Below, one piece after another: positions 24,875-31,639 of a stretch of 64,000 nucleotides of DNA. Every line of letters starts with the position of its first letter. Within the stretch, counting starts at the first letter, position 1. Below the pieces are notes generated by a model that had not been told where the DNA came from, ran no database searches, and worked only from the letters and a program-made list of their open reading frames with translations. This DNA comes from Sphingobacterium sp. UT-1RO-CII-1 (GTDB lineage Bacteria > Bacteroidota > Bacteroidia > Sphingobacteriales > Sphingobacteriaceae): the NCBI RefSeq assembly GCF_026711005.1, contig NZ_JAPPVJ010000002.1, positions 434,001-498,000 of the forward strand. The letters are read 5' to 3'. The translations under genes and the position numbers were made by a program.

Positions 24875-26650
24875 ATGAAAACGCTATATTTAACTTTCTT
24901 CTTTTTGCTGAGCATACTGACGATGGGCTATGCGCAGGAGAATTTTTATTATTATAATGGAGAGAAGAAATCAATCAAATTTCATCCCCGTCTATATTAT
25001 TTTGCTCTAGAAGACAGCATACAACCTCTAAAAGCCCTTTCGGACATGGGCGTGCAAATTAATGACCGAGGTGTATATACAACAAAAGAAAAAAAACGAT
25101 ATTGGGTAGTCGTTGACATTGGCATAGAAAAAAGCTCCAAAGATATCCAACAGCTTAGGTCATTGCCCAACATTTCTTATATTGGCCCCGTGATAGACAT
25201 TAATGACACTTCGCACGTCGCTATATCTCAATTTTTTCACATAGAAATAGCAAACAAAAGTCAATTAAACCAAGTCATCGAGCAAGCTCAAAAAAAAGGA
25301 GCAGATTATGTTGGCTCTATTCCCTATACAGATGGATGGCACACTTTTGAGAGTAAAGGTTTAAAGTCGAGTTTAGCAATAGCTAACCAACTTTACGAAA
25401 CAGGGAAAATAAAGGAGATTTCGCCAGACTTCATGTTTGATTTCGCACCTTTCTTTAACAAGAAGAGAGATAAACATTTTTTCGGAAACTACATTCAGGC
25501 ATGCACGAACGACCCTCAATTCCCACAACAGTGGGGCCTGCGGAACACCAATGGGATAGATGTAAAAGCATGCGCCGCCTGGGGTATAACGAAAGGATCA
25601 CTATCAACAAAAGTAGCCGTTTTGGATACAGGTATAGATCCAAGCCTCACGGAATTTGCGACAAATTTGTCGTCAACATCTTTTGACGCACAGTCGGGAA
25701 CCTCGCCTGCTGTTGTCTACTCCAACGACCATGGAACACATGTCGCTGGAATAATAGGGGCAAATCAAAACGCCTTCCTCATCTCAGGAATAGCGCCATC
25801 CGTAGAATTAATGGCAGTAAGTCACTCGCTTGCCGTAATACCTAACATCTCTGCACAACTTGCCTCAGGACTAAATTGGGCATGGCAAAACGGAGCCGAT
25901 GTTATAAATAATTCCTGGGGAGACCAAGGAGGCGCCTATTATGGCAACCTGCAAAGTGCCGTACTAGAAAGCGCAATTAATAGTGCACAAAACAGTGGCA
26001 GAGGAGGATTAGGAACTATTGTGGTTTTTGCATCGGGCAACTATGCTCCCGTAATGGACTACCCTGCTACTTACTCGCCAAACTCACTAACTGTAGGCTC
26101 TATCACCTCAAGTGGCAGTCGTTCTTCATTTTCGGGATATGGTGCTGCGCTAGATGTCGTCGCTCCTGGTTCTTATATCCTATCAACCACATTTGGCAAC
26201 ACCACGAATTATAAAGATGGTACCTCCATGGCGGCCCCCTTTGCTTCTGGCTTAGCAGGTCTTATCTTATCCATCAAACCAACCTTAACGCGATTACAAG
26301 TTAATAACTTTATCGAAAGCACCGCACAAAAGGTAGGTGGCTACAGCTATACAACAACCGCAGGTCGTCCAAACGGCACCTGGAATAACCAAATGGGCTA
26401 TGGTTTGATAAATGCACATGCAGCACTTGTTGCTGCCGGAGGTGGTGGCGGCACCTGTACACCGTCGACATCGCCAACAATAATTAATGGAGTAAGTTAC
26501 ACTAAAAATACAACGCTCAACGGATGCAATTTTGAGTTTAAAAACTCTAGCGTTACAAGCGGATCGTCATTAACGGTGATCGCAAGTGGATATGTGTTGC
26601 TATCATCAAACTTTACAGTATCAAGTGGTAACTCGCTGATTATACCCTGA
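24875..26650 (+). CDS. S8 family subtilisin-like serine peptidase, secreted
   Basis: A 591-residue exported subtilase. Signal peptide to about residue 21 (LTMGYAQ), an N-terminal pro-domain of about 170 residues, then the catalytic domain with all three triad motifs: VAVLDTGID (Asp), NDHGTHVAGIIG (His) and DGTSMAAPFASG (Ser). The oxyanion Asn region is ASGNYAPVMDYPA. The last 60 residues after a GGGGG linker are a beta-rich repeat (LTVIASGYVLLSSNFTVSSGNSLIIP) of a kind seen at the ends of Bacteroidota secreted proteins; no type IX secretion C-terminal domain is recognised. Unusually for this window, a strong Shine-Dalgarno-like AAAGGAG lies 7 bp before the ATG. Confidence 0.93.
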   Translation: MKTLYLTFFFLLSILTMGYAQENFYYYNGEKKSIKFHPRLYYFALEDSIQPLKALSDMGVQINDRGVYTTKEKKRYWVVVDIGIEKSSKDIQQLRSLPNISYIGPVIDINDTSHVAISQFFHIEIANKSQLNQVIEQAQKKGADYVGSIPYTDGWHTFESKGLKSSLAIANQLYETGKIKEISPDFMFDFAPFFNKKRDKHFFGNYIQACTNDPQFPQQWGLRNTNGIDVKACAAWGITKGSLSTKVAVLDTGIDPSLTEFATNLSSTSFDAQSGTSPAVVYSNDHGTHVAGIIGANQNAFLISGIAPSVELMAVSHSLAVIPNISAQLASGLNWAWQNGADVINNSWGDQGGAYYGNLQSAVLESAINSAQNSGRGGLGTIVVFASGNYAPVMDYPATYSPNSLTVGSITSSGSRSSFSGYGAALDVVAPGSYILSTTFGNTTNYKDGTSMAAPFASGLAGLILSIKPTLTRLQVNNFIESTAQKVGGYSYTTTAGRPNGTWNNQMGYGLINAHAALVAAGGGGGTCTPSTSPTIINGVSYTKNTTLNGCNFEFKNSSVTSGSSLTVIASGYVLLSSNFTVSSGNSLIIP

Positions 26651-26726
26651 AGAAGTATTTGCTCATTCTGGAAATTTAATATAAATCGTACATTTACATC
26701 AAGTTAAAACTCATATACAATTTATT

Positions 26727-27173
26727 ATGATAAAAACACTACTATATCCTGTCCTATTGTTCAGCTTATTTATTTTGCATTCATGCAACAAGGAAGAAGT
26801 CATGCGAGAAAATCAAGAGCGTATAATACCAAAAGAATTGCTCGGAAAATGGTATAGTCAGATGCCGGAAAGCGGATTCTATGAAATCGACTTTACACCG
26901 CAAGCTATCCGTTTTACGACGTCGGCAGGAACGATAGACGCTAAAACTTCGGAATGGTCCAATTACCGTTTTGAAAATGACCACACCCTGTCCATACGTC
27001 GTTTTGATGAGCACCATCAACAAGATGCTGATTTTAAACTTCCATTTGTAATATCGGATGACGGTCTCCTACGGATTAATCATCTCGCACCTAGTGTCGC
27101 TAACGTAATTGGAAAATTTCCAGGAGACAGAAGCTGGTATGGAGATATCTGGTTTAGCCGTAATAAGAAGTAA
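26727..27173 (+). CDS. Small lipoprotein of unknown function
   Basis: A 148-residue lipoprotein: the N-terminal hydrophobic segment ends in LFILHSC, with Cys20 as the lipidation site, then NKEEVMREN. The body (LLGKWYSQMPESGFYEIDFTPQAIRFTT ... FRRDEHHQQ-like and IWFSRNKK) has the GKWY opening and alternating strands of lipocalin-like domains, but I cannot assign a family. It lies 76 bp after the S8 peptidase in the same direction and could be an inhibitor or partner of it (speculative). Confidence 0.6.
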   Translation: MIKTLLYPVLLFSLFILHSCNKEEVMRENQERIIPKELLGKWYSQMPESGFYEIDFTPQAIRFTTSAGTIDAKTSEWSNYRFENDHTLSIRRFDEHHQQDADFKLPFVISDDGLLRINHLAPSVANVIGKFPGDRSWYGDIWFSRNKK

Positions 27174-27235
27174 GAACTACCGAAAACAATGTCCATAAAG
27201 AACGATGAATCGAAACCTGATTCAGCACAGAATTA

Positions 27236-27484
27236 AACAAATTACGACAAGCTAAATATTGGTGGTATGCCCCAGTAGCTGCTGCTATTTTTGGAAATCT
27301 TATAGATACATATAGTTTTTATTACATAGTTTTTTACAAAGGTTCTGATAGCTTCCTTGCAGAAAATGTATTTGAATTGGCTACAGTAGACTATGCATTC
27401 AAAATGTTGATAAGTACATTATTTTTCCTTCCACTATACAAAGTGCTTTTAAACAGAATTATCATCAGCATAGGCTCCAAATAA
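27236..27484 (+). pseudogene. Truncated duplicate of yhhQ (C-terminal 82 codons)
   Basis: This is the open reading frame of yhhQ codons 127-208 plus stop, without a start codon or the first 126 codons. Three of the four substitutions change the protein (Ile to Val, Ala to Val, Pro to Ser near the end) and one is silent. With no start codon and lost membrane helices it cannot make a working transporter. Confidence 0.85.
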
Positions 27485-27527
27485 TTCCTTAAGCAACTCG
27501 TTGATAAACAAATACAATTGCATGTAA
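27236..27527 (+). repeat. 292-bp direct repeat, right copy
   Basis: Second copy of 23373-23664. Differences from the left copy are one A to G and three C to T. It starts abruptly 62 bp after the lipoprotein stop codon and ends 48 bp before the ATG of the Crp/Fnr gene. Confidence 0.95.
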
Positions 27528-27575
27528 AACAATTTTTATATAAGTTTGAATAGTAGGCACATATTACCAAACCTT

Positions 27576-28163
27576 ATGACAAGAGATATACTATTTGAGG
27601 TGTACCAACACCCGGTACTCACAACACAAAACTTGGAAGATATATGCGATGCTCACGAACTTAAATACTATAATAAAGGCGATTATCTTCTCCAAGAAGG
27701 ACAGGTAGCAAATGAATACTTTATTGTAGAACAAGGACTAATAAGAACATTTGTATATCATTATGAAGGCGAAGATATAACAACAGACTTTTCTACTAGA
27801 AAAGATTTAGTGATTGAAGTAAGTTCAATTTTTTCCCGCATTCCGACTAATGAAAATATGCAATGTCTTACAGATACACAATTGTGGAAAATAAGTTTCG
27901 CTGATTTTCAGAAGTTATTTGACAGAATTCCTGCATTTAGAGAATGGGGGCGTTCCTGGATGGCATCAGAATTATATAAAAACAAAAAACGTGCAACCGA
28001 AATGATTACACGCCCTGCTACGGAAAGATATCTTCAATTGATGAAAAGTCAGCCAGAACTGGTGCTTCAATCTCCCTTAAAACACCTAGCAAGTTATCTA
28101 GGTATTACCGACACTTCTTTAAGTCGAATACGAAAGGAAATTGTTAACAATAAAAAAATATAA
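27576..28163 (+). CDS. Crp/Fnr family transcriptional regulator
   Basis: A 195-residue regulator; the ATG at 27576 is preferred over an in-frame TTG at 27546. Residues about 20-115 form the cyclic-nucleotide-binding beta-roll (YYNKGDYLLQEGQVANEYFIVEQGLIRTFVYH), but the phosphate-binding cassette (normally RSA) is not conserved (FSTRKDLVIEVSS), so cAMP is unlikely to be the ligand. The C-terminal helix-turn-helix is the short Bacteroidota type: SPLKHLASYLGITDTSLSRIRKEI. It has no Fe-S cysteines. It lies just to the right of the right-hand 292-bp repeat and is convergent with a VOC protein, with a 3-bp gap. Confidence 0.88.
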   Translation: MTRDILFEVYQHPVLTTQNLEDICDAHELKYYNKGDYLLQEGQVANEYFIVEQGLIRTFVYHYEGEDITTDFSTRKDLVIEVSSIFSRIPTNENMQCLTDTQLWKISFADFQKLFDRIPAFREWGRSWMASELYKNKKRATEMITRPATERYLQLMKSQPELVLQSPLKHLASYLGITDTSLSRIRKEIVNNKKI

Positions 28164-28166
28164 ACT

Positions 28167-28583
28167 TTAATGTGCACTATAATTAACCATCCAATTAACC
28201 CCGTACCTATCTGTAAAGGATCCAAAATAATCTCCCCAAAACATATCTTCTAAAGGCATCTCAATTTTTCCACCAGCAGATAGCCCTTTAAAAAATCGTT
28301 CAGCTTCTTCTCGACTATCCACGAATAAAGAAATATAATTATTATTACCAACCTTAAGCACATGACCCAGCGACGGAATTATATCTGATGCCATTAACAA
28401 TTGCCCATTAGATAACGGTAGAGAAATATGCATAGCGCAATTCATCTCCTCTTCTGACAGCCCTGTTACATCCGGCACTTCTGCCATACGTTGGATAGAA
28501 AGCTCTCCACCAAAAACAGATTTATAAAAAAGAAAGGCTTCTTCTGCGTTTCCTTCAAAATTCAAATAGGGGTTTAATTGCAT
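28167..28583 (-). CDS. VOC family protein, PhnB-like
   Basis: A 138-residue protein of the vicinal oxygen chelate superfamily, PhnB/DUF1428-like subgroup. The beginning NPYLNFEGNAEEAFLFYKSVFGGELSIQRM and the ending MFWGDYFGSFTDRYGVNWMVNYS are diagnostic of PhnB-like proteins. Metal ligands of classical glyoxalases are not all present, as is usual in this subgroup, and the role is unknown. It is convergent with the Crp/Fnr gene. Confidence 0.9.
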   Translation of the reverse strand: MQLNPYLNFEGNAEEAFLFYKSVFGGELSIQRMAEVPDVTGLSEEEMNCAMHISLPLSNGQLLMASDIIPSLGHVLKVGNNNYISLFVDSREEAERFFKGLSAGGKIEMPLEDMFWGDYFGSFTDRYGVNWMVNYSAH

Positions 28584-28706
28584 AATTATTTGTTTAAAAG
28601 TTTACTGTACTGACAAAAGTAAAGCACTTACTCAAAAAACAACTTGCCATAAGACAAGAAAACACAAATATTTACACCCCTCGTAATATTTATTGAACGG
28701 CTATTA

Positions 28707-28749
28707 CAGTAATCTAACAGTTAGTTATATTTAAATACATAGATTACTG
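28707..28749. other. Inverted repeat downstream of the 28762 gene
   Basis: CAGTAATCTA (28707-28716) and TAGATTACTG (28740-28749) are perfect 10-bp arms around a 23-nt loop. It lies just 3-prime of the minus-strand gene ending at 28762. There is no U-tract after it on the minus strand, so it may be a stabilising 3-prime hairpin rather than a terminator. Confidence 0.45.
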
Positions 28750-28761
28750 CAACACGCTAAA

Positions 28762-29319
28762 TTATCTCCATGGTTCGAAATCAGACTCGACAGGAGTTGT
28801 TAAATCAAATTCGACCGAAAATAAGCGGTCAGAACCTATACGCCTTAAGTTATAAGTGAATTTAGTATCATCAATCGTTACCCACCAAACGTTATAAGCT
28901 GCATAATCAATAAGCTCCTCAGTCTCTGCGTCAGCTGGAAACATCTGCATATGCGGTTGACCTTCATTTGTGGCTGTACCACCATAAAATGTTACTTTAT
29001 CCGGACTTCCATCTCCTAATCTATGATCATGTTTCAACTCTACACGATTATTACTCCATGAAAATATCCAGGTACGCGATTTATCTTCTCCGACGAAAAA
29101 AGGCACTTTTACCTCTCTATCTTCCCAACTCATCACCTGCATCAATAAACGTTCTCCCGTAAAACCATCTCCTTCTCTTCCGCCCTCCACTATGGTGCCT
29201 TCATAGTATTTACCTAAATGTGGCTTAAAAGCTTCCATAAATGTCTTCGAATTCGATTCCTGAGCACAAGCCCAACTGATCATCAAAGACGATAAAAACA
29301 ATAAAATGTACTTCTTCAT
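28762..29319 (-). CDS. Exported protein of unknown function, possibly CpeT-like
   Basis: A 185-residue protein with an N-terminal signal peptide (MKKYILLFLSSLMISWACAQ; the Cys could be a lipidation site, but the lipobox is weak). The body has a beta-barrel-like alternation of strands: LGKYYEGTIVEGGREGDGFTGERLLMQVMSW, SRTWIFSWSNNRVELKHDHRLGDGSPDKVTFYGG and YNLRRIGSDRLFSVEFDL, a pattern reminiscent of calycin or CpeT-type barrels. I cannot name a family with confidence. A dispersed 40-bp motif lies 43-86 bp before its start codon. Confidence 0.55.
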   Translation of the reverse strand: MKKYILLFLSSLMISWACAQESNSKTFMEAFKPHLGKYYEGTIVEGGREGDGFTGERLLMQVMSWEDREVKVPFFVGEDKSRTWIFSWSNNRVELKHDHRLGDGSPDKVTFYGGTATNEGQPHMQMFPADAETEELIDYAAYNVWWVTIDDTKFTYNLRRIGSDRLFSVEFDLTTPVESDFEPWR

Positions 29320-29361
29320 ATATATAATTATCCGTTTATTTATTTTAACTAACTCATGCCC

Positions 29362-29405
29362 ACTACGTATTTGCTTCGTGACCTCGCAACCTCAGCTTAG
29401 TTTTT
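29362..29405. repeat. Dispersed intergenic motif, copy 3
   Basis: Core TTTGCTTCGTGACCTCGCAA then CCTC and a T-rich end. It matches copy 1 (12448-12488) at 19 of 24 core positions. As with copy 1, it lies a short distance upstream of a minus-strand gene for an exported protein. Confidence 0.35.
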
Positions 29406-29462
29406 AATAACTATACCACTCATCCATAGCCCTAATTCAATAAACATAGGAGTAAAACAAGT

Positions 29463-29882
29463 TTACCTTCCTCTTTTAAAGAGCAGGTAATCTATGCTAT
29501 AACGTCCCGGACCTAAGAAAAACAACGATAGGTAACCTATAAAAATAGCTGTAGCTAATTCATATTTCCCAAGTAACATCCAGTCGTGAACGGAAAATAT
29601 AACCAACATATTAAATAACAATGGTACAACCGCCAGTCTTGTAAATAAGCCAAATATTAATAGTATAGAACAGAAAAACTCAGCAAATATCGCTAAACTT
29701 AAGGAAATAGTTCCCCCTAACCCCATGAAGCTCATAAACTGATCCTTGCGCTCATTAAACTCGACAAGCTTTACATAACCATGATTAGGTATCATCAATA
29801 TACCAAAGCCAACCCTCAACACCAAGGCTGCCAGACTAGCTTGAACTGTACCTTTATTAACGGAAAGAAAAAACTTTTTCAT
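29463..29882 (-). CDS. DoxX family membrane protein
   Basis: A 139-residue inner-membrane protein with four hydrophobic helices. It has the DoxX pattern: LVLRVGFGILMIPNHGYVKLVEF in helix 1, FMGLGGTISLSLAIFAEFFCSILLIFGLFTRLAVVPLLFNMLVI in helices 2-3 and GKYELATAIFIGYLSLFFLGPGRYSID at the end. DoxX-like proteins occur in redox and stress contexts, and some form oxidoreductase complexes; no specific role can be given. It stands alone, between the exported protein at 28762 and dps. Confidence 0.9.
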   Translation of the reverse strand: MKKFFLSVNKGTVQASLAALVLRVGFGILMIPNHGYVKLVEFNERKDQFMSFMGLGGTISLSLAIFAEFFCSILLIFGLFTRLAVVPLLFNMLVIFSVHDWMLLGKYELATAIFIGYLSLFFLGPGRYSIDYLLFKRGR

Positions 29883-30061
29883 TGCATCTGTTCTTTTTAT
29901 CTCAAAAATATAACAAAATTACACATCCTAACAGCAAACTGTACCTCTATCTTTCGTAAACATATAAATTAGATAGCAATACTTCCACCTATAAAGCAAA
30001 AAAAGGCAGATCTCTAAAAAGAAACCTGCCCATTCTTTCTATCTATGCTGTAAAAAATACT

Positions 30062-30535
30062 TTAAATAATATGCGAACGTAACATCCAAGCAGTTTTCTC
30101 ATGTGCGGCCATAATACCCACTAAAAAGTCTTCCGTTCCAGCATCGTCCAATTCATCACCAACGATGGAAATTTGCTCCCGGATATAAATAATAATAGCC
30201 TCAAAATCGGCTAAAATTTCTTTAATGTACGATTTACTATCATTCTTACTCGGTTTGCTTTCACTTAAATGAGTTAATTCTAAAAACTCTTTCATCGAAC
30301 CTATTGCATAATGTCCAATAGCACGTACACGTTCTGCAATTTCATCAATTGTTTCACTCAATTCTGTATAAATTTCTTCAAAAAAAAGATGCTGTGCATG
30401 AAAATCAGCCCCTTCAATATTCCAATGAGCATTCCGTACTTTAATATACAGCACATGTTCATCGGCTAATAATTTATTCAAAATTGTTGCAACAGCTTTT
30501 GTATTTTCTTTCTTAATACCAATACTTATATTCAT
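30062..30535 (-). CDS. dps: Dps family ferritin-like DNA protection protein
   Basis: A 157-residue Dps/ferritin-like four-helix protein. The ferroxidase-site signature is clear: LYIKVRNAHWNIEGADFHAQHLFFEEIYTELSETIDEIAERVRAIGH (His and Asp/Glu ligands from neighbouring subunits), and the second half has GDELDDAGTEDFLVGIMAAHEKTAWMLRSHI. Dps forms 12-mers that oxidise and store iron with hydrogen peroxide and protect DNA. It starts 19 bp after the aldo/keto reductase gene on the same strand, so the two may share a transcript. Confidence 0.95.
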   Translation of the reverse strand: MNISIGIKKENTKAVATILNKLLADEHVLYIKVRNAHWNIEGADFHAQHLFFEEIYTELSETIDEIAERVRAIGHYAIGSMKEFLELTHLSESKPSKNDSKSYIKEILADFEAIIIYIREQISIVGDELDDAGTEDFLVGIMAAHEKTAWMLRSHII

Positions 30536-30554
30536 AGCTTATATATTTAAAATA

Positions 30555-31511
30555 TTAATAATTACTAATGTCATTCAATCTAATCAAGTCCTCATTATCC
30601 AACTCTAAATCAACTGCATCTACAAATGCATCTAAATGGCTTGTCTTTGTTGCACTTGCTATAGGAGCTGCTACTGTATCTTGATGCAAAAGCCACGCCA
30701 AAGCTATCGCAGATGGGCTTTTTTCATGTTTATTTGCTACTTCGATTAATGTTTTAACTATCTTTTGTCCTCGTTCATTCCAATATTGTTCTTTTATCCC
30801 CTCACTTCTCACAGATTGTAAGAAGTCATTGTCATTTTGGTATTTTCCGGTCAAAAAACCGCTTGCTAATGAATAATATGGAATAACAGCTAAAGTATAA
30901 TCATGGGCAATTTGTCTATAATTATTTTCATATCCCGCACGCGAATAAAGATTATATTCAGGTTGTAGACTAATGTAAGCAGGTAAATTATGTTCGCGAC
31001 TGAAGTCTAAAGATTCTTTTAACCTGTCAGCAGATATATTGGAGGCTCCGATGTACCGTACTTTTCCAGAACGTACTAAGTCCTCATAAGTTCGTAATGT
31101 TTCTTCTACACCAATTTCTTCTTGATCATAATGAGTTTGATAAACATCAATATAATCTGTCTTTAATCGTTTTAATGATAAATCTACCTGCTCTAAAATA
31201 TGACTACGAGAAGTATTATAATTTGGGTTATCTGAAAATCTTCCGCCCACCTTAGTCATAACCACCAAATCATGCCTATTTTTACGGTCATACATCCACT
31301 TGCCTATAATACTTTCCGATTCACCCCCTCTATTACCCGGCACCCAGTGCGAATAACTATTTGCAGTATCAATAGCATTAAAGCCCAATTCGGTAAATTG
31401 ATTTAAAATCTGAAATGATTCCTTTTCATCCAATGTCCATCCAAAAACATTTCCGCCAAAGATGATTGGCACAATTGTTAAGTCAGTAGAACTAAATTTT
31501 ATATTCTTCAT
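30555..31511 (-). CDS. Aldo/keto reductase
   Basis: A 318-residue NADPH-dependent aldo/keto reductase with a TIM barrel. Catalytic tetrad motifs: GFNAIDTANSYSHW (Asp, Tyr), LVVMTKVGG (Lys) and YIDVYQTHYD (His region). The C-terminal cofactor loop is AAPIASATKTSHLDAFVDAVDLEL, close to the usual IPGAxxxxQL pattern. The subgroup resembles YajO/YghZ-like enzymes acting on small aldehydes. It lies 19 bp upstream of dps, suggesting co-expression in oxidative or carbonyl stress. Confidence 0.93.
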   Translation of the reverse strand: MKNIKFSSTDLTIVPIIFGGNVFGWTLDEKESFQILNQFTELGFNAIDTANSYSHWVPGNRGGESESIIGKWMYDRKNRHDLVVMTKVGGRFSDNPNYNTSRSHILEQVDLSLKRLKTDYIDVYQTHYDQEEIGVEETLRTYEDLVRSGKVRYIGASNISADRLKESLDFSREHNLPAYISLQPEYNLYSRAGYENNYRQIAHDYTLAVIPYYSLASGFLTGKYQNDNDFLQSVRSEGIKEQYWNERGQKIVKTLIEVANKHEKSPSAIALAWLLHQDTVAAPIASATKTSHLDAFVDAVDLELDNEDLIRLNDISNY

Positions 31512-31612
31512 AAATACTATTCCATTTTATCGATACAACAAGTTAATGTTTTTGTTACAGTTAATAAAAGGTTAAAGTACATTTTACTGTCATAAAAGAA
31601 AGATAATGTTAT

Positions 31613-31620
31613 TAGTTTTG
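31613..31620 (+). promoter_or_regulatory. -7 box before the pseudouridine synthase gene
   Basis: TAGTTTTG matches TAnnTTTG exactly, 19 bp before the ATG at 31640. The leader would be very short (about 10-14 nt). A -33 TTTG is not clear. Confidence 0.5.
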
Positions 31621-31639
31621 CATTTCAATTTTCCCGAAC

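Larger units (their letters stand above)
23665..27235. mobile_element. 3.57-kb segment bracketed by the 292-bp repeats, possible insertion
   Basis: Between the two repeats lie 510 bp of non-coding DNA, an S74-chaperone protein, an S8 subtilase and a small lipoprotein. Single-crossover integration of a 3.86-kb circle carrying the yhhQ 3-prime end, or a tandem duplication with later loss, would both give this structure. There is no integrase, transposase or terminal inverted repeat, so it is a structural inference rather than a recognised element. The 23665-24174 stretch shows nothing but a candidate promoter (TATCTTG near 24039-24045). Confidence 0.5.

Noticed and set aside
24875-26650. S8 peptidase as a type IX secretion cargo
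   Set aside because: The C-terminal 60 residues form a small beta repeat but show no recognisable type IX sorting domain.
23665-27235. Segment as a classical IS or composite transposon
   Set aside because: There is no transposase and the flanking 292-bp repeats are gene fragments without terminal inverted repeats or target-site duplications.
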